Shown: piece by piece, positions 20,663 to 32,241 of the stretch
Layout of the letters: every line of letters begins with the position of its first letter
Numbering within the stretch: the stretch's first letter is position 1
Source: Aaosphaeria pasadenensis
Taxonomy: Eukaryota > Ascomycota > Dothideomycetes > Pleosporales
Length of the DNA stretch: 64,000 nt
NCBI GenBank assembly: GCA_022813625.1
Contig: JAKLMB010000001.1
Location: 1,054,001 to 1,118,000, forward strand
Direction: 5' to 3'
Notes under the pieces: model-generated
Seen by the model: the letters and a program-made list of their open reading frames with translations, nothing else
The model's database searches: none
What the model was told of the DNA's origin: nothing
Made by a program: the position numbers and the translations under genes

Positions 20663-22079
20663 ATGGCTTCTCTGCAACCACGACTTCTCTCCCGCACCGT
20701 GCGCCAGCTGTGCAGACAGCAACCACGCCCGTTGTGCCTGAATGCTCGCCGCCATGCGTCGACCAAACACCCCAAGGGCTTCGTCCCACCCACGCAGAGC
20801 GACCTAGACGAACTGCGGGAAAGAGTCCAGGAATTCACACGTAAGATCCAAGCAAAGAAGCAATACATAAGGCATGTCACTGACCCCGATGCTGCATGTA
20901 GGCCGCGAGATCCCAGAGACCCTTGCACAGAAAACCGACGAGGAGAACGCATTCCCCAATGACATGTGGGCGAAATTTGGCGAAGCGGGATTCTTGGGAA
21001 TAACGGCTGACGAGGACTTTGGCGGCCTTGCCATGGGATACCAAGCACATTGCGTAGTCATGGAAGAGATATCCAGGGCGAGCGGCAGCATTGCGCTCTC
21101 CTATGCCGCGCACTCACAGCTATGCGTCAATCAATTGATGCTGAATGCAAATGCCGAGCAGAAGGCGAAGTATTTGCCTGGTCTGATCAGCGGAGAGCAA
21201 ATAGGCGCATTGGCTATGAGCGAGCACTCCGCCGGCAGTGATGTCGTCAGCATGAAGACGACGGCAAAGGAAGTCGACGGCGGTTATCTGTTGAATGGCA
21301 CCAAGATGTGGATCACAAACGTAAGACTGCTTCACCAGGTCGAGAGACATGTGCGCACGACGGTCGATGGCTAATCATTGGAACAGGGACCCGATGCACA
21401 CACGATAATCGTTTATGCTAAAACTGATCCCCAGGGCGCCAGCAAAGGCATCACAGCATTCATTGTTTCCACAGATACCAAGGGATTCTCGTGCGCGAAG
21501 AAGCTTGACAAGCTCGGTATGCGCGGATCGAACACAGGAGAACTTGTCTTTGAGGATGTCTTCGTTCCTAAAGAAAACGTTCTCGGCCAGGTCAACAAGG
21601 GTGTCCGCGTTTTGATGGAGGGTCTTGACCTTGAGCGTCTGGTGCTGAGTGCTGGACCTTTGGGCTTGATGCAGGCATCGCTAGACGCGGTCTTGCCATA
21701 CGTCCACACAAGAAAACAGTTTGGTCAACCTATCGGGCACAACCAGCTTGTCCAGGGCAAGCTCGCAGACATGTATACGAAGTATCGCGCGTCTCAAGCA
21801 TTCACGTACTCAGTCGCGAGGGCTGTGGATGAGAGTCACGAATCAGTAGACGTTAAAACTCAAGATTGCGCTGGCGCGATCTTGTATGCAGCAGAACGGG
21901 CGACGGAGACTGCTCTGGATGCAATTCAGCTCATGGGCGGTATGGGTTATATGAACGAAGTGCCAGTTGGAAGGATACTTCGGGATGCAAAGCTATATGA
22001 GATTGGCGCAGGTACGAGCGAAGTGAGGAGGATGGTCATTGGACGAGCTTTTAACAAGGAGTACGCGGAGGGGAGGTAG
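20663..22079 (+). CDS. ivdA: Isovaleryl-CoA dehydrogenase, mitochondrial
   Basis: Exons 20663..20840, 20902..21320 and 21387..22079 encode 429 residues. An Arg-rich presequence (about residues 1-32, including RRHASTKHPKG) indicates mitochondrial import. The acyl-CoA dehydrogenase fold follows, with AQKTDEENAFPNDMW, MSEHSAGSDVVSM, NGTKMWITN, GMRGSNTGELVFEDV and the C-terminal QLMGGMGYMNEVPVGRILRD and EIGAGTSEVRRMVIGR. EGLDLERLVL carries the glutamate that acts as catalytic base in isovaleryl-CoA dehydrogenases, at a position different from most other members. The FAD enzyme oxidises isovaleryl-CoA to 3-methylcrotonyl-CoA, the third step of leucine catabolism. The beta subunit of the next enzyme lies 3.8 kb downstream. 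Confidence 0.95.
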
Positions 22080-22379
22080 ATACCTACGCGAGTAGTTTAA
22101 AATCATTTATTAGCAGTGCTCCACTAATTACTGGTCCATTGAATGCCTTCCATGGGCCACGAGTAATACGATGTTGGACCTATTCAGTGTCGTGAAGCCC
22201 TACAAAGGTGCTTAAAGTTAGTGGACCGCGGAAGTATGTATATAAATAGCACACCCGGATACCAGCAACCATAATTACGAGCATACGTATTCCTCCTCCC
22301 TAGATAGACTATCATAAATCATACGCGTACGCCTCATAGTATATTGCTCATTTACTCGAGATAATACCATATCTCAGTA

Positions 22380-22392
22380 ATGGCCCTGTCCA

Positions 22393-22426
<34 letters not shown>

Positions 22427-22526
22427 AAGAACAAGCAGCAGGGAGGAGTTTAGCGTCTGGGCGTGTAAGGAACAAGCTCACGCCCATCCCCTCATAAGCT
22501 TTTCCCCAGTTATTCATTGCAACTAA
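22380..22526 (+). other. Short polyQ ORF, doubtful gene
   Basis: An ATG 132 bp downstream of TATAAATA opens a 48-codon frame: MALSK, nine glutamines, KRRTSSREEF and an undistinguished tail. A GTAAGG donor-like site lies inside it, so it could be a first exon, but I could not build a downstream exon. Microsatellites often create such frames by chance. It is reported so it is not lost; a real gene is possible but unproven. Confidence 0.2.
22395..22421. repeat. (CAG)9 trinucleotide repeat
   Basis: Nine perfect CAG copies in a row, followed by imperfect purine-rich sequence. Such tracts vary in length between isolates and are useful as a marker. Confidence 0.9.
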
Positions 22527-23583
22527 GGTCTGTTCTGATGACGATCAACATCAACAATTGGAGACAAGACGTCACGTCCACTGCACATAACCAGGTAGCT
22601 TCCTCTCAGCGCAAAGACGTACGCGTAAGGCTTTCTTTCAACAAAACCAAACTACCAGTCAGGCCGTCCGCTGTGGAATAACGACCGACAACGTTTGACT
22701 GGTGACGATCCCGTTAGGCTGATCCACAACTCGATCGAAGACCCAATTTTGTCAGTCCCAGGACTCCCAGCCGATGTATCCGGAATAATGGGTGGTTCTT
22801 CGTGTTCAGGCAGCGCCGCCCCATATGGAGGACTCGTTTTATCCGTATTTGCCATTTGATGTTTGTCGAAGGACGAATAAGGCAAACATAAGTCTCATTT
22901 CGGTAAGGTGGAGATCCCGAATTGATGAGGGATTGTGGCAGTGTTTTTGTATCCAGGGATTATTAAGTACAATGTCGGTTCTACGAGGTATTGCAAGCGG
23001 AGTCGAACAACAACCGGTTCTGCTCGTCCCTGTGCTTGACCGTAGAAACTCGCCTTGCCAGCTCAAGGTTGTGGGTTTACCCTGCGCATTCCTCAGGGTG
23101 CCTAAGAAAGGGAGCTCTCCCATGATGACGCAACGTAACAGGGCCGAAAGCTAGTTACCATACCAGCAATACTGTGGAGGGGGTCGCGTGCGGTTGACAG
23201 GAACCACTTGTTTTCCTTCGCCGTTCAGGTAGTTAGACAAATCCTCCCGTCTTACGGGGCACGGTTAGGTCCCGTTCTTTTACATTACATCCGCTGGAGG
23301 ATGTAAGCTTTTGCTTGTCTTTCCTCTTGGACATCTCTTGACTGTTGCTTGGTCTGTCGTTTCCTCTTGATTCACTTCACCTAATTACTCGTACCTTTCA
23401 GTAGCTGCGTCTCATATACATACATACATACAATTCTTCACCCTTCACCAACCTCACAACCCAGAAAGAGATATATTGCAACTACTTGAAGTCCAGAACT
23501 CAGGAACACCGTAATTCCTACGCCATTTTGCGAACCACGAATAACTCTTCGATCCCCCTTTAAGAACACATGTGGACGCGAAG

Positions 23584-25350
23584 ATGAGGTTATCCCTACC
23601 AGCCCAGCTGCTCACTGCGCTGTGTATCATCAGCAGCAATCCGACCGCACCACCCGTAGCATCAGCCTTAGACCTCGATCCTACACAACCCTGTAAATGC
23701 GCCCAACTCTCCTTCCCCACACCGTTCTGAAAAAGAAGAAGGAAAGACAAGAAATCACATTCCCATCCCCCCTTTCAAAATTAAACGTCGAACCCATATA
23801 CGTCCAAGTCGCTGACACTCCCTCCAAAGCAAACGTCCGAGATGTCGCAAAGAAGGTCGCCGGCGAGCTCGTCTCCATGTATGCGACCATCGACTCCGAC
23901 GGCAGCGTCCACCCGCTCAGCGGCATCCCAGGCCTGTTGACGTACCCTCCCTACTACTGGTGGGAGGCGGGGGCCATGTTCGGCCAGCTGATCGACTACT
24001 GGTATTACACGAACGACTCGACGTACAATGACATGGTGAGGGATGGGCTGCTGCATCAGATTGGGGACTCGGCGAATCTTGTAAGTGTGGTTGGAAAGTG
24101 GAGGGGTTTGGAGGCGTTCTAAGGAGGTGGGGAAGACGTTGGTTCATTGATTCGAGAACATGACGACTGGATCACTGGATATGCCCATGTTGCTTGTAAA
24201 GATACGTCACTGACTAATTCCACCAGATGCCCGCCAACCAAAGCAAAGACGAAGGCAACGACGACCAGCTCTTCTGGGCCTTCTCCGTCATGTCCGCCGT
24301 CGAACTCAACTTCCCGAACCCTCCTGACGACAAGCCCGGGTGGCTCGCGGTCGCCCAGTCCGTCATGAACCAGCTGATCGGACGGTACCAGATCGAGGAG
24401 GAAGGCGACGTGTGCGGTGGGGGTTTGCGCTGGCAGATCTACCAATGGCTCGGGGGATACAATTACAAGAACACAGCCGCGAACGGAGGCATGTTCCAGT
24501 TGGGCGCGAGGTTGGCCAAGTACACAGGCAACGCGACGTACGCCGAGTGGGCGGAGAAGGCGTTCGACTGGATGGCGAAGTCGCCGCTCATGACGAGCGA
24601 CTGGAAGGTGTACGACGGGACGGACGTGCTGAAAGGGTGTCAGTCGGCGGACCAGACGCAGTGGAGTTACAACTACGGCATCATGATCGGTGGTGCGGCT
24701 TATGTACGATTTCTCCCCATTCCCCCATACTCATACATACATCCACATAACCACACAAACTAATGAAAGCAAACAATCAGATGTACAACTACACCAACGG
24801 CTCCGCCCTCTGGCAATCTCGAATCGAAGGCTTCCTAAACCACACGTCCTACTTCTTCCCGGACTACAACTCAGGCGTGATGACCGAGGTCTGCGAGCGC
24901 AACTACAAATGCAACATCGACCAACCCTCCTTCAAAGCGTACCTTGCGCGCTGGCTCGCGGTATGCGCGCAGCTCGCGCCCTTCACGTACGACCGGATCC
25001 TGCCGCTCCTCCAGCACTCTGCTGTCGCGGCCGCGCAGTCCTGCGACGCGGGGAACCAGTGTGGGATGCAGTGGTACGTTAAGGGGTTCGATGGTCACGG
25101 GGGTGTGGGCCAGCAGATGAGTGCGTTGAGTGTGATTTCGGCGAATTTGATAGGGGAGGTTAAAGGGCCGTATACGAAGGATGATGGAGGGACGAGTAAA
25201 GGGAATCCCGCCGCCGGGACGGGCGATGAGGATCCGACGGTTAGGGATGATAGGAAGGCGACGACGGCGGATAAGGCGGGCGCCTCGATTGTTACGATAT
25301 TGGTGGTGGTGTTTGTGGTTGGGGGTGGGTATTGGTTGGTTTTGGAGTGA
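23584..25350 (+). CDS. GH76 alpha-1,6-mannanase, GPI-anchored Dcw1/Dfg5 type
   Basis: Exons 23584..23692, 23809..24080, 24227..24703 and 24781..25350 encode about 475 residues. A signal peptide begins the protein. The GH76 fold shows YPPYYWWEAGAMFGQLIDYWYYT and the catalytic Asp pair in KDEGNDDQLFWAF. GGLRWQIY, a repeated GGMFQLGARLAKYTGN toroid motif and SYNYGIMIGGAAY follow. The end is a polar Asp/Thr-rich linker and a hydrophobic tail (SIVTILVVVFVVGGGYWLVLE), as expected for GPI attachment. Dcw1/Dfg5 proteins act at the plasma membrane and wall and are thought to transfer GPI-anchored mannoproteins to wall glucan. The first intron (23693..23808) is the least certain; alternative acceptors would change a few residues after the signal peptide. 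Many N-glycosylation sequons are present. Confidence 0.9.
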
Positions 25351-25858
25351 GTGATAGGTGGTGAGTTGATATATGGATCTGGAGAGAGAAAGGAGAGAAG
25401 TGGTGGGATCTCGATGGTGTTTTTATGGATGTATGATATACTTACTTGCCTACTTTTGCATAGCGTTCTGCACTTCTTTATTCTCTTCCCAAGTCTCCTC
25501 TTCGCGGGGAAAAGTCTCCTCTTCGCGGGGAAAGGGAGATACAGGGGCATGTTGATATTGGAAGAGATATCACGGATAATGGCCGTCCCATACCAGAAAC
25601 AAAACGAAAAAAAGAGTCAAACCTTCTACGAAAGAAAGGAAGACTCTACAACCTTTCTTGACCAAAATCTCCTCTTCAAGTGATGTTGCTGACGTCTCGA
25701 AAGACGAATATAGAATGGACGAGGGAGTGAGTTGGCATATGAAGACGAGGAATTAACTTTTCTTTATCTTTATAGATGATATATCATTACCTAACATGCA
25801 CACCACTCCATCTCCTTAACCCTTCTTCTCGATACCTTCTACGTCCCCTGAGACTCTT
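25351..25858. other. Convergent 3' region with 21-bp tandem duplication
   Basis: About 510 bp between the ends of the GH76 and MCC-beta genes. It contains one tandem repeat (25491-25532), otherwise AT-rich sequence and no ORF of note. Confidence 0.5.
25491..25532. repeat. 21-bp perfect tandem duplication
   Basis: Two adjacent exact copies of a 21-bp unit starting AAGTCTCCTCTTC, at 25491-25511 and 25512-25532. A degenerate partial copy lies near 25667. It looks like replication slippage. Confidence 0.85.
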
Positions 25859-27685
25859 CTACATCCTAAACACACCATACTGCGTCTCCTTCTCCTCCCT
25901 CTGCCCGCCCATCGCGGCGCGGAGTCCGAGTCCCAACACCCTCCTCGTGTGGGAAGGGGGAATGATGCCGTCGTCCCAAAGCCTAGCTGATCCGAATGTC
26001 GCCTCGCTCTCGCGCTCGATCCGTGCCTTGAGCTCCGGGTCCGCCTGTCGGCCCACGGCTTCCATGACGGAGGAGAGTTGCTCGGCGCCCATGACGGACG
26101 TCTTTGCGTTTGGCCAGGTGAAGAGGAGGCGGGGGGAGTAGGCGCGGCCGCTGTGAGTGGAATTGTTAGTCTCGTTTTGCTTTTCTATTTATACTCGGTG
26201 TACTCGTATTCTTGCATTTGAAAGGGGGATGACTTACCACATGCCGTAGTTTCCAGCACCAGCCGAGCTCCCGACAACGACGGTGAACTTGGGCACGTCG
26301 ACGCAGCTGACGGCGGTGACGAGCTTCGCGCCGTTTTTCGCGATGCCGCCCTTCTCGGCGTCGGCGCCGACCATGAACCCGCTGATGTTCTGCAGGAAGA
26401 CGAGCGGGATCTGGCGCTTGCCGCAGAGCTGGACGAAGTGGGCGCCCTTGAGCGACGACTCGGAGAACAGGATGCCATTGTTCGCGACGATGCCAACGGG
26501 CTGGCCGTAGATCTTCGCGAATCCAGTCACCAGCGTCGTGCCGTACGAGGGCTTAAATTCCGCGAACGAGGAGCCGTCCACGATGCGCGCGATGATCTCG
26601 TGGGCGGGGATCTGGCGTCGGAGGGATGTACCCACGATGCCGTCCAACTCGGCAGGGTCGTAGAGAGGCTCTTCGTAGGCTACCTCTGCCGGGGCGGGTG
26701 CATTGCGGTGCCAGTTCAAGTTCGCTACGCTGCGTCTGGCGAGCACCAAAGCGTGAGCATCATCCACAGCCAAGTAGTCAGTGACGCCAGAAATCTCAGT
26801 GTGCAATCTACCACCACCCAGATCCTCCGCAGAGACTACCTCTCCGGTAGCCGCCTTCACGAGCGGCGGGCCAGCAAGGAATACAGTGCCCTGGTTCTCG
26901 ACAATGATGCTCTCATCGCACATGCTCGGCACGTACGCGCCGCCGGCAGTGCAAGGTCCCATCACGACGCTGATCTGTGGGATCCCAGCAGCGCTCATGC
27001 GCGCCTGGTTGTAGAAGATGCGTCCGAAGTGCTCCTTATCCGGAAACACATCAGCCTGGTGCGGCAAGTTCGCACCCCCGGAGTCGACCAAGTACAAGCA
27101 CGGCAGGCGGTTCTCGAGCGCGATCGCCTGCGCACGCAAGTGCTTCTTCACAGTGATCGGGTAGTACGTCCCGCCCTTCACGGTGCTGTCGTTGGCAACA
27201 ATGACGCAAGTGACGCCAGACACGGAGCCAATGCCCGTCACGATGCCGCCTGCGGGCACGTCTTCCCCCTCATAGACGCCGTACCCGGCGAGCTGCGAGA
27301 GCTCGAGGAAGGTGGTGCCCGGGTCCACGAGTGCGGTGATGCGGTCGCGCACCAGCATCTTGCCGCGCTGTACGTGCTTGTCCCTCGCCTTCTGGGGCCC
27401 GCCCTGCGAGATCTTGGTGTGCAGATCTGTGAGGCGGGTCATGGCGTCGTCCATTTGCGCCTTGTTCTCCTGGAATTCGGCGGAGCTTGGGTCCACGGAG
27501 GTGGGGATCGTGGAGACTGCTTTGGCATGGTGCGAGTGCGTGAAGGTTGCTATGCCCCGGTGGAGCTGGAGCTGGAGCTGCTGCTGGTGACGGAGGAGAG
27601 GTGCAGTTCGACGCGTGCGGAGTGCGGGGCGGATGGCATGGCGGAGGAGCGTGAGAGCTTCTCGAGAGGGTGCCATGGGAGGCAT
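25859..27685 (-). CDS. mccB: 3-methylcrotonyl-CoA carboxylase beta subunit, mitochondrial
   Basis: Two exons, complement(25859..26150) and complement(26238..27685), encode 579 residues. The cysteine codon of NYGMCGRAYSP is split by the 87-nt intron 26151..26237. An Arg/His/Gln-rich presequence of about 50 residues suggests mitochondrial import. The carboxyltransferase fold follows: MDDAMTRLTDLHTKISQGG, HVQRGKMLVRDRI, LYLVDSGGANLPHQADVFPD, GPCTAGGAYVPSMCDE, FLQNISGFMVG and the C-terminal VMGAEQLSSVM and LWDDGIIPPSHTRRVLGL. This biotin-dependent complex carboxylates 3-methylcrotonyl-CoA in leucine breakdown. The biotinylated alpha subunit is not in the window. IVD, its predecessor in the pathway, lies on the other side of the GH76 gene. 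Confidence 0.95.
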
Positions 27686-28353
27686 GATTGTGATGATTGC
27701 ACAATTAGATCAGAGGAGGAGTGTTTGAGGCCAGGAAGGACCGAAAGAGCGTACAGTGCAGTGTGCAGATAGGTTTTCGTAAAAATGACCTGGAGTCGTT
27801 GTTGCGGATGTTGGACGTAACATTCCCAGGTACCTGAACCGATGTAAGCCGCCGCAGCCGGGGTTTGTGGGGAAGGACGCCAAACCCAAATGAGACTTTA
27901 CCTAGGTACGTCGGTCCAGCAGACGCTTTTGAGCCTCCAAATTCCAGCAATAGCCTGACGTGCAGCACGGCACAGCGGGAAATACGATATGATGCTAAAA
28001 TTCTTTCTTGCTCTGGTGCAATGATCATAGCTACAGTCGAAGGCAGTATGACGCCACATTGTCAAAGAGAAAACGAACCATCCCCTTCATATATCGATTG
28101 AACTGCAGTCGAGCCATAGTAGATGCAACAACATCACTATCACAAGTTGTCTTTGCACCAGATCGGTTGGTTAATGATAATCATAGAGATAAAGATCTAT
28201 CATCTAGGGTATGTATGAGGAGATGGGTGCACACTATAGAACCCATCCTTAGAAGCACCATTACTTTTGCAACGAGCAGATAAAACGCCATGAGAGAACA
28301 AGCAGACCGGGGCAAAACGCGCAGAGAGAAAGGAATAATAAGACGGGCCAGCC
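27686..28353. other. Intergenic, mccB promoter
   Basis: About 670 bp between the mccB start and the end of the ceramide synthase gene. I see nothing distinctive. Confidence 0.5.
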
Positions 28354-30013
28354 TCAGGTTGGCTTATCGCAACCGATGCGCCCAAGCAACTCCTTCCTGT
28401 CACCGTGTCCCGGAATGCTGATGCCGGAAGCCCTGCTCCCGCTGCTACGATTCGAGGCGCGTCTGTAGTTCCTAACTCCATTGTTGCCCTTGCGTGAGAG
28501 GTTAAGGGCCTCGACGCCAACGTCCTGTTCGACCGGTGCCCAGTCTGGTCCACCAGCCTTGAGCTCCTCCTCTACGCTGAGCTCCTCGTCTTCGCCCTCA
28601 TCATCAGAACGAACGTCATCAGCACCCTTGCCGCTAACCACACGCCAGACCACCTTGATGATCATGGCAAACCATAGAAGAAGCAGCGCTTGCAACGAGA
28701 GGAGAAGACCCAGAAAGTTGTATCGCATCGTCGGGTTCCAGCAGATCGTGCCATTTCGGTCCGTGTATGCCTTGAGGATGTTGCCCCAGATGTCGTTGCC
28801 TCCGAGTGCCTCGAATTGCGCTGTAGAGCTCATGGGTACAACAGAGCCATCAGCTAGGTAGCATCCAGGAGCCATTGCGGTGGGAGCATGTGCATAGATG
28901 GACCAGCAGACCATCATGAAGAAAACGTGACGAGTGATGAACCAGGCCACGACGAACAGCCCAAAAGCAGCGTCGCAAGCAGTGCTGTATCCCGAGTACT
29001 TGAGGAGCTTGGCAGTCTACAAAATGTCAGTACCGAGTCTGTGAACATAGTTAAGAAAGTCCACTCACTGGCAAGATAATATCCACAAAGTCCATTATGC
29101 ACAAGATGACCGTGCCAACTCGCATATGGTAATAGCCATAGCTCAGGGCGATCAAAGCGCAAGTGAAGATGTGGTGGGTGAACATTTGTGCGTAATCCTT
29201 GCGCTTCTCCTCAATGTTGACGCTCAGGTTCTGCTGGAGGTACGACGCCCATTGGACGAGGTAGTACCATTTGAACAAACCGTCAATCTCCCGGTGCGGC
29301 CACCCTTCCCACATTCCTGTGAGGTTCATCCAGAATTCGGAATGGTACATGATATACTAAATGGGCATGTTAACGACTTGATCTTCGTCCTCAATGTACT
29401 CGTTGTACGTACCATTCCCAGGGTCCACGATCCCGTGTAGTAAACAATCAGCCAACCCTGCTCCTTGAAACGAGCTAGGCCCTTCTTCGTCTTGACACCT
29501 GCTGCACGGGCAAGCGGGTCTAGGAAGTAATCCATGACAACTGCTCGCATTCCCGTCAAGATCACGACCCAGAGCGCCACGAGATAGATATCGTCGGTAC
29601 CGCATCCGTACATCTCAGTATCGGGGTTGTAGTAGGACAGATGGAAGAACTTGGAAGTGCGCCGCCTGGCTCTGGGGAAGAATGTGTGGGTAAGAAAGAG
29701 GAGGAGAACGAGGTTGATAGCGATGCCTGGAGCTGTTGTTAGCAATTTTCCTTTTGTGTAAATTTTGCTGCAAACACGGCATAACCCCAGCATGGATTGA
29801 TTCTAAAGCATGAAGATACGACATACCAATCTGATGGTTGCAAATGAGAGCGCAAAGGCTCCCACTCAAGCTCTCCTTTTCCACCTTTTTGGTCCTCCTC
29901 AACGGGCTGTTTGTACGGGCAACAAATTCCCTCTTCTCGATTGTTTGCGTTTCGATTGCATGGTCGGAGGATCGAACCTGCCCATTGGGGACATACGCCA
30001 CTTTTGTTGACAT
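28354..30013 (-). CDS. LAG1: Ceramide synthase (Lag1/Lac1, TLC domain)
   Basis: Four exons, complement(28354..29016, 29069..29356, 29413..29726, 29827..30013), encode 483 residues. The N-terminal tail is cytosolic and rich in Arg and Lys. Several transmembrane segments follow, together with the TLC core: KFKEQGW-like ARFKEQGWLIVYYTGSWTLGM, YIMYHSEFWMN, and the Lag motif with the HH pair and acidic residues in MFTHHIFTCALIALSYGYYHMRVGTVILCIMDFVDI. The enzyme joins a fatty acyl-CoA to a sphingoid base in the endoplasmic reticulum. The long hydrophilic C-terminus is acidic, then Ser/Arg-rich, as in other filamentous-fungal homologues, which come as two paralogues with different chain-length preference. 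Which paralogue this is cannot be told here. Confidence 0.93.
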
Positions 30014-30706
30014 GATATGGATTGCGCGAGTAGAGTCTGTGGGCGAATTTATACTGTTATGCTGGTGGTCATAGGAGGGAAAGCCGTGGTTGTATGTGGG
30101 GATGGTTTTCGCGGGGGTGTTTCAAGACCAGGGCGGTGTGCGAACAATTGAAATGGCGATTGCGCAGCAATGGACGTACTTTACACTCGTGGTGAGGTGT
30201 AAGTTATGTGGGCAGCTACTGCGGAGGTTGCAGGCCAGAAAGAGTGCGTTCTGTCCTGGTTATGTCGTTCCGCGCGTCGTTAAGGGGAGGGGGGCGTCAG
30301 GGCGAGATCGTCGCAACGAGGGTTCTTCTTTGGCGAAGCAAAGGCGGTGTGAAGAGCAAGTCTACGATGGCGGCATTTGGGTATCTGAAATGACTAGAAC
30401 GAAAGGATGAGGGTGAAAAGCAGACGCAGACGCAGGTGCAGTTTGCAAACTGTTATGTATGGACGGGGGCCAATTGCAGCTTTTGTGATTGAGGAGATGT
30501 GGATGTTGGCGGTGGTGGTGGTGGGTAGTGGCTCTGGTAGCTTTTTCCTGTGTGGTAGAGGGATTGCTAGCGCACGGGTGGGTGAACTGAACTCGTACAA
30601 GGGACAGGACAGGACAGTTCCGCTTTTCCAAGTAACGCAAGCTCGAGAAGAACGTTGGACACGCGAAGTACAGATTAACCGTTAACGTATGTAGGTGCCT
30701 ATGTAT

Positions 30707-30724
30707 GTACGGAGTACGGAGTAC
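30707..30724. repeat. Overlapping TACGGAGTA motifs
   Basis: GTACGGAGTACGGAGTAC contains two overlapping copies of the 9-mer TACGGAGTA. Single copies occur at 30986, 31422, 36469, 37259 (reverse complement TACTCCGTA) and 49448, all between genes. Confidence 0.8.
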
Positions 30725-30923
30725 GTATGCAAGAGCGACAGGACGTGAGGATGGCGGCAGGGAAATGCAAGAAAAGAGGAAACAACAAGCAAGACAATAT
30801 GTTGAGAGGAGGTGGGAAGGGGAGGGGAGGGGAAGGTATCGAAGGGAAGGGCACCCAGAGGAGGTTTTGTATTTGCTACTCTCCGTAACGATAGACTTGG
30901 TCTGGGCGGGCGAGAGTGATGAT

Positions 30924-30954
30924 GGGATGGGATGGGATGGGGGGAAATTGGGGG
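30924..30954 (+). repeat. GGGAT tandem tract, quadruplex-prone
   Basis: Runs of three or more G at 30924, 30929, 30934, 30939 and 30950 are separated by 2-5 nt. This fits the G3+N1-7 pattern for a G-quadruplex on the plus strand. Confidence 0.7.
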
Positions 30955-31034
30955 CAAATGGGATGGACCGTAGATGTGATCTGTCTACGGAGTATTGTTG
31001 TTATTAACACTACGGTAACTATTTGCTATTTACA

Positions 31035-31080
31035 AGGAAAGGGAAAGGGAAAGGGCAAGGGAAAGGGAAAAGGAAAAGGG
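31035..31080 (+). repeat. GGGAAA hexamer tract, quadruplex-prone
   Basis: Five GGG runs spaced every 6 nt from 31041 to 31067, with near-copies around them. This is a purine-only microsatellite that also meets the G-quadruplex pattern. Confidence 0.8.
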
Positions 31081-32241
31081 ATCCCAATGTTGACAAGGGA
31101 AAAGAAAAAAAGGGACCAAGTCAGGTCGGGTGGAGACCCAGAACAGGCGGAAAGAAACGAATGATACGCCGTCGATTCCCTCGCCAAGTAACACTCGTAG
31201 CATCTACCGTGCCTATCTACTACTTGTAGCCATCTAGCGGTGGTGGTGCAGATTTGTTGATCGAGGATTGTTGAACCCTTGAATTTCAATACGAGTATGA
31301 TACGAGTAGATACAGGTCGATTCGGAAGAGAAAAGTGGTTGAATGATTAGTACGAATAGTAGACACTGTAGACTGTAGACTCTCCATACTCGTAGAGAGA
31401 AATAAGAGTAATAGCTAGGGGTACGGAGTATTGTAAGAAGAGTCAAGACTACCTGCATACTCCGTCACTATGAGAATGATATCCTTGAAAGTTGATATTC
31501 TTTCCCACCCATACTCGTCCATCCTCCGCAGTTCTGGCCAATCATTCCTCCCATGTGCTAATGCGACTCTGGCGCTCTGGGTAACTTCGCCTATTCTCCA
31601 CCCTTTTCTCAATTAGGGGGGGAAGAGGGGACAAAGTGCTGGATACCCCGCGATGATCAGGAGAGATCTAATAGATGAAGCACTCATTACTTTACTGTGC
31701 ACATACACATGACGATGACAGGTAGCTCATTAATCACAAATTCCTAGATGTTCATATACTACCTGAAGTACACAATCATCGTTTCGATTTCAATGGTCGT
31801 CGCTTGGAGATGTACTTGTAAATGTTATGAGTAGATTGGACGTTATTGTGATTTGCAGCTAGACACACAGACGGACATGGTTCAGAGTAGGAATAGTCTC
31901 CATTTCTCCACTTATTACGACTTCTCTCCCCATGCTCCATAACCCTTTCTCTCCAAAAGAATCACTGTCAGACAAAAGAAAAGCATGCTGCATTGCGCCC
32001 ATTGTAATGATCCCAAAATCCCCTAACTCCAATAATCTACCCTATTTTGAGGCAGAGTGTAACTCGAGGTCCTTTCCCTTGTCCTCCTATCCATGCGATC
32101 CAGCCATCCGCACATCTATCCATTCCCGAATTTGCATGACACTTTTTAGTTTCTGCGTCTTAGATAGTCCCATGAATTGTCCAATGAACAATGGCGGTGC
32201 TGAGCTGACCCACGCATTTCTCCCGCTTGACGTCAAGCAAT

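Larger units (their letters stand above)
22080..23583. other. Intergenic region with TATA box and CAG repeat
   Basis: About 1.5 kb between the IVD and GH76 genes. It contains TATAAATA at 22241-22248, a perfect CAG run and a short polyQ ORF (separate entries). The rest, including open frames around 22792-23154, lacks protein-like character. The last 200 bp before the GH76 gene are pyrimidine-rich, with a short CATA repeat near 23417. Confidence 0.5.
30014..32241. other. Long intergenic region with G-rich tracts
   Basis: About 2.2 kb upstream of the ceramide synthase gene and downstream of the BI-1 gene. It is purine-strand biased, holds two G-quadruplex-prone tracts and several TACGGAGTA motifs, and has no convincing ORF. 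A long 5' leader or an unrecognised non-coding transcript cannot be excluded. Confidence 0.5.

Noticed and set aside
22792..23154. 120-codon plus-strand open frame before GH76
   Set aside because: It has no recognisable motif, an overlapping antisense frame and no promoter or splice context.
26438..27772. 444-codon plus-strand open frame
   Set aside because: It is fully antisense to mccB, whose protein is unmistakable. GC-rich third positions create the mirror frame.
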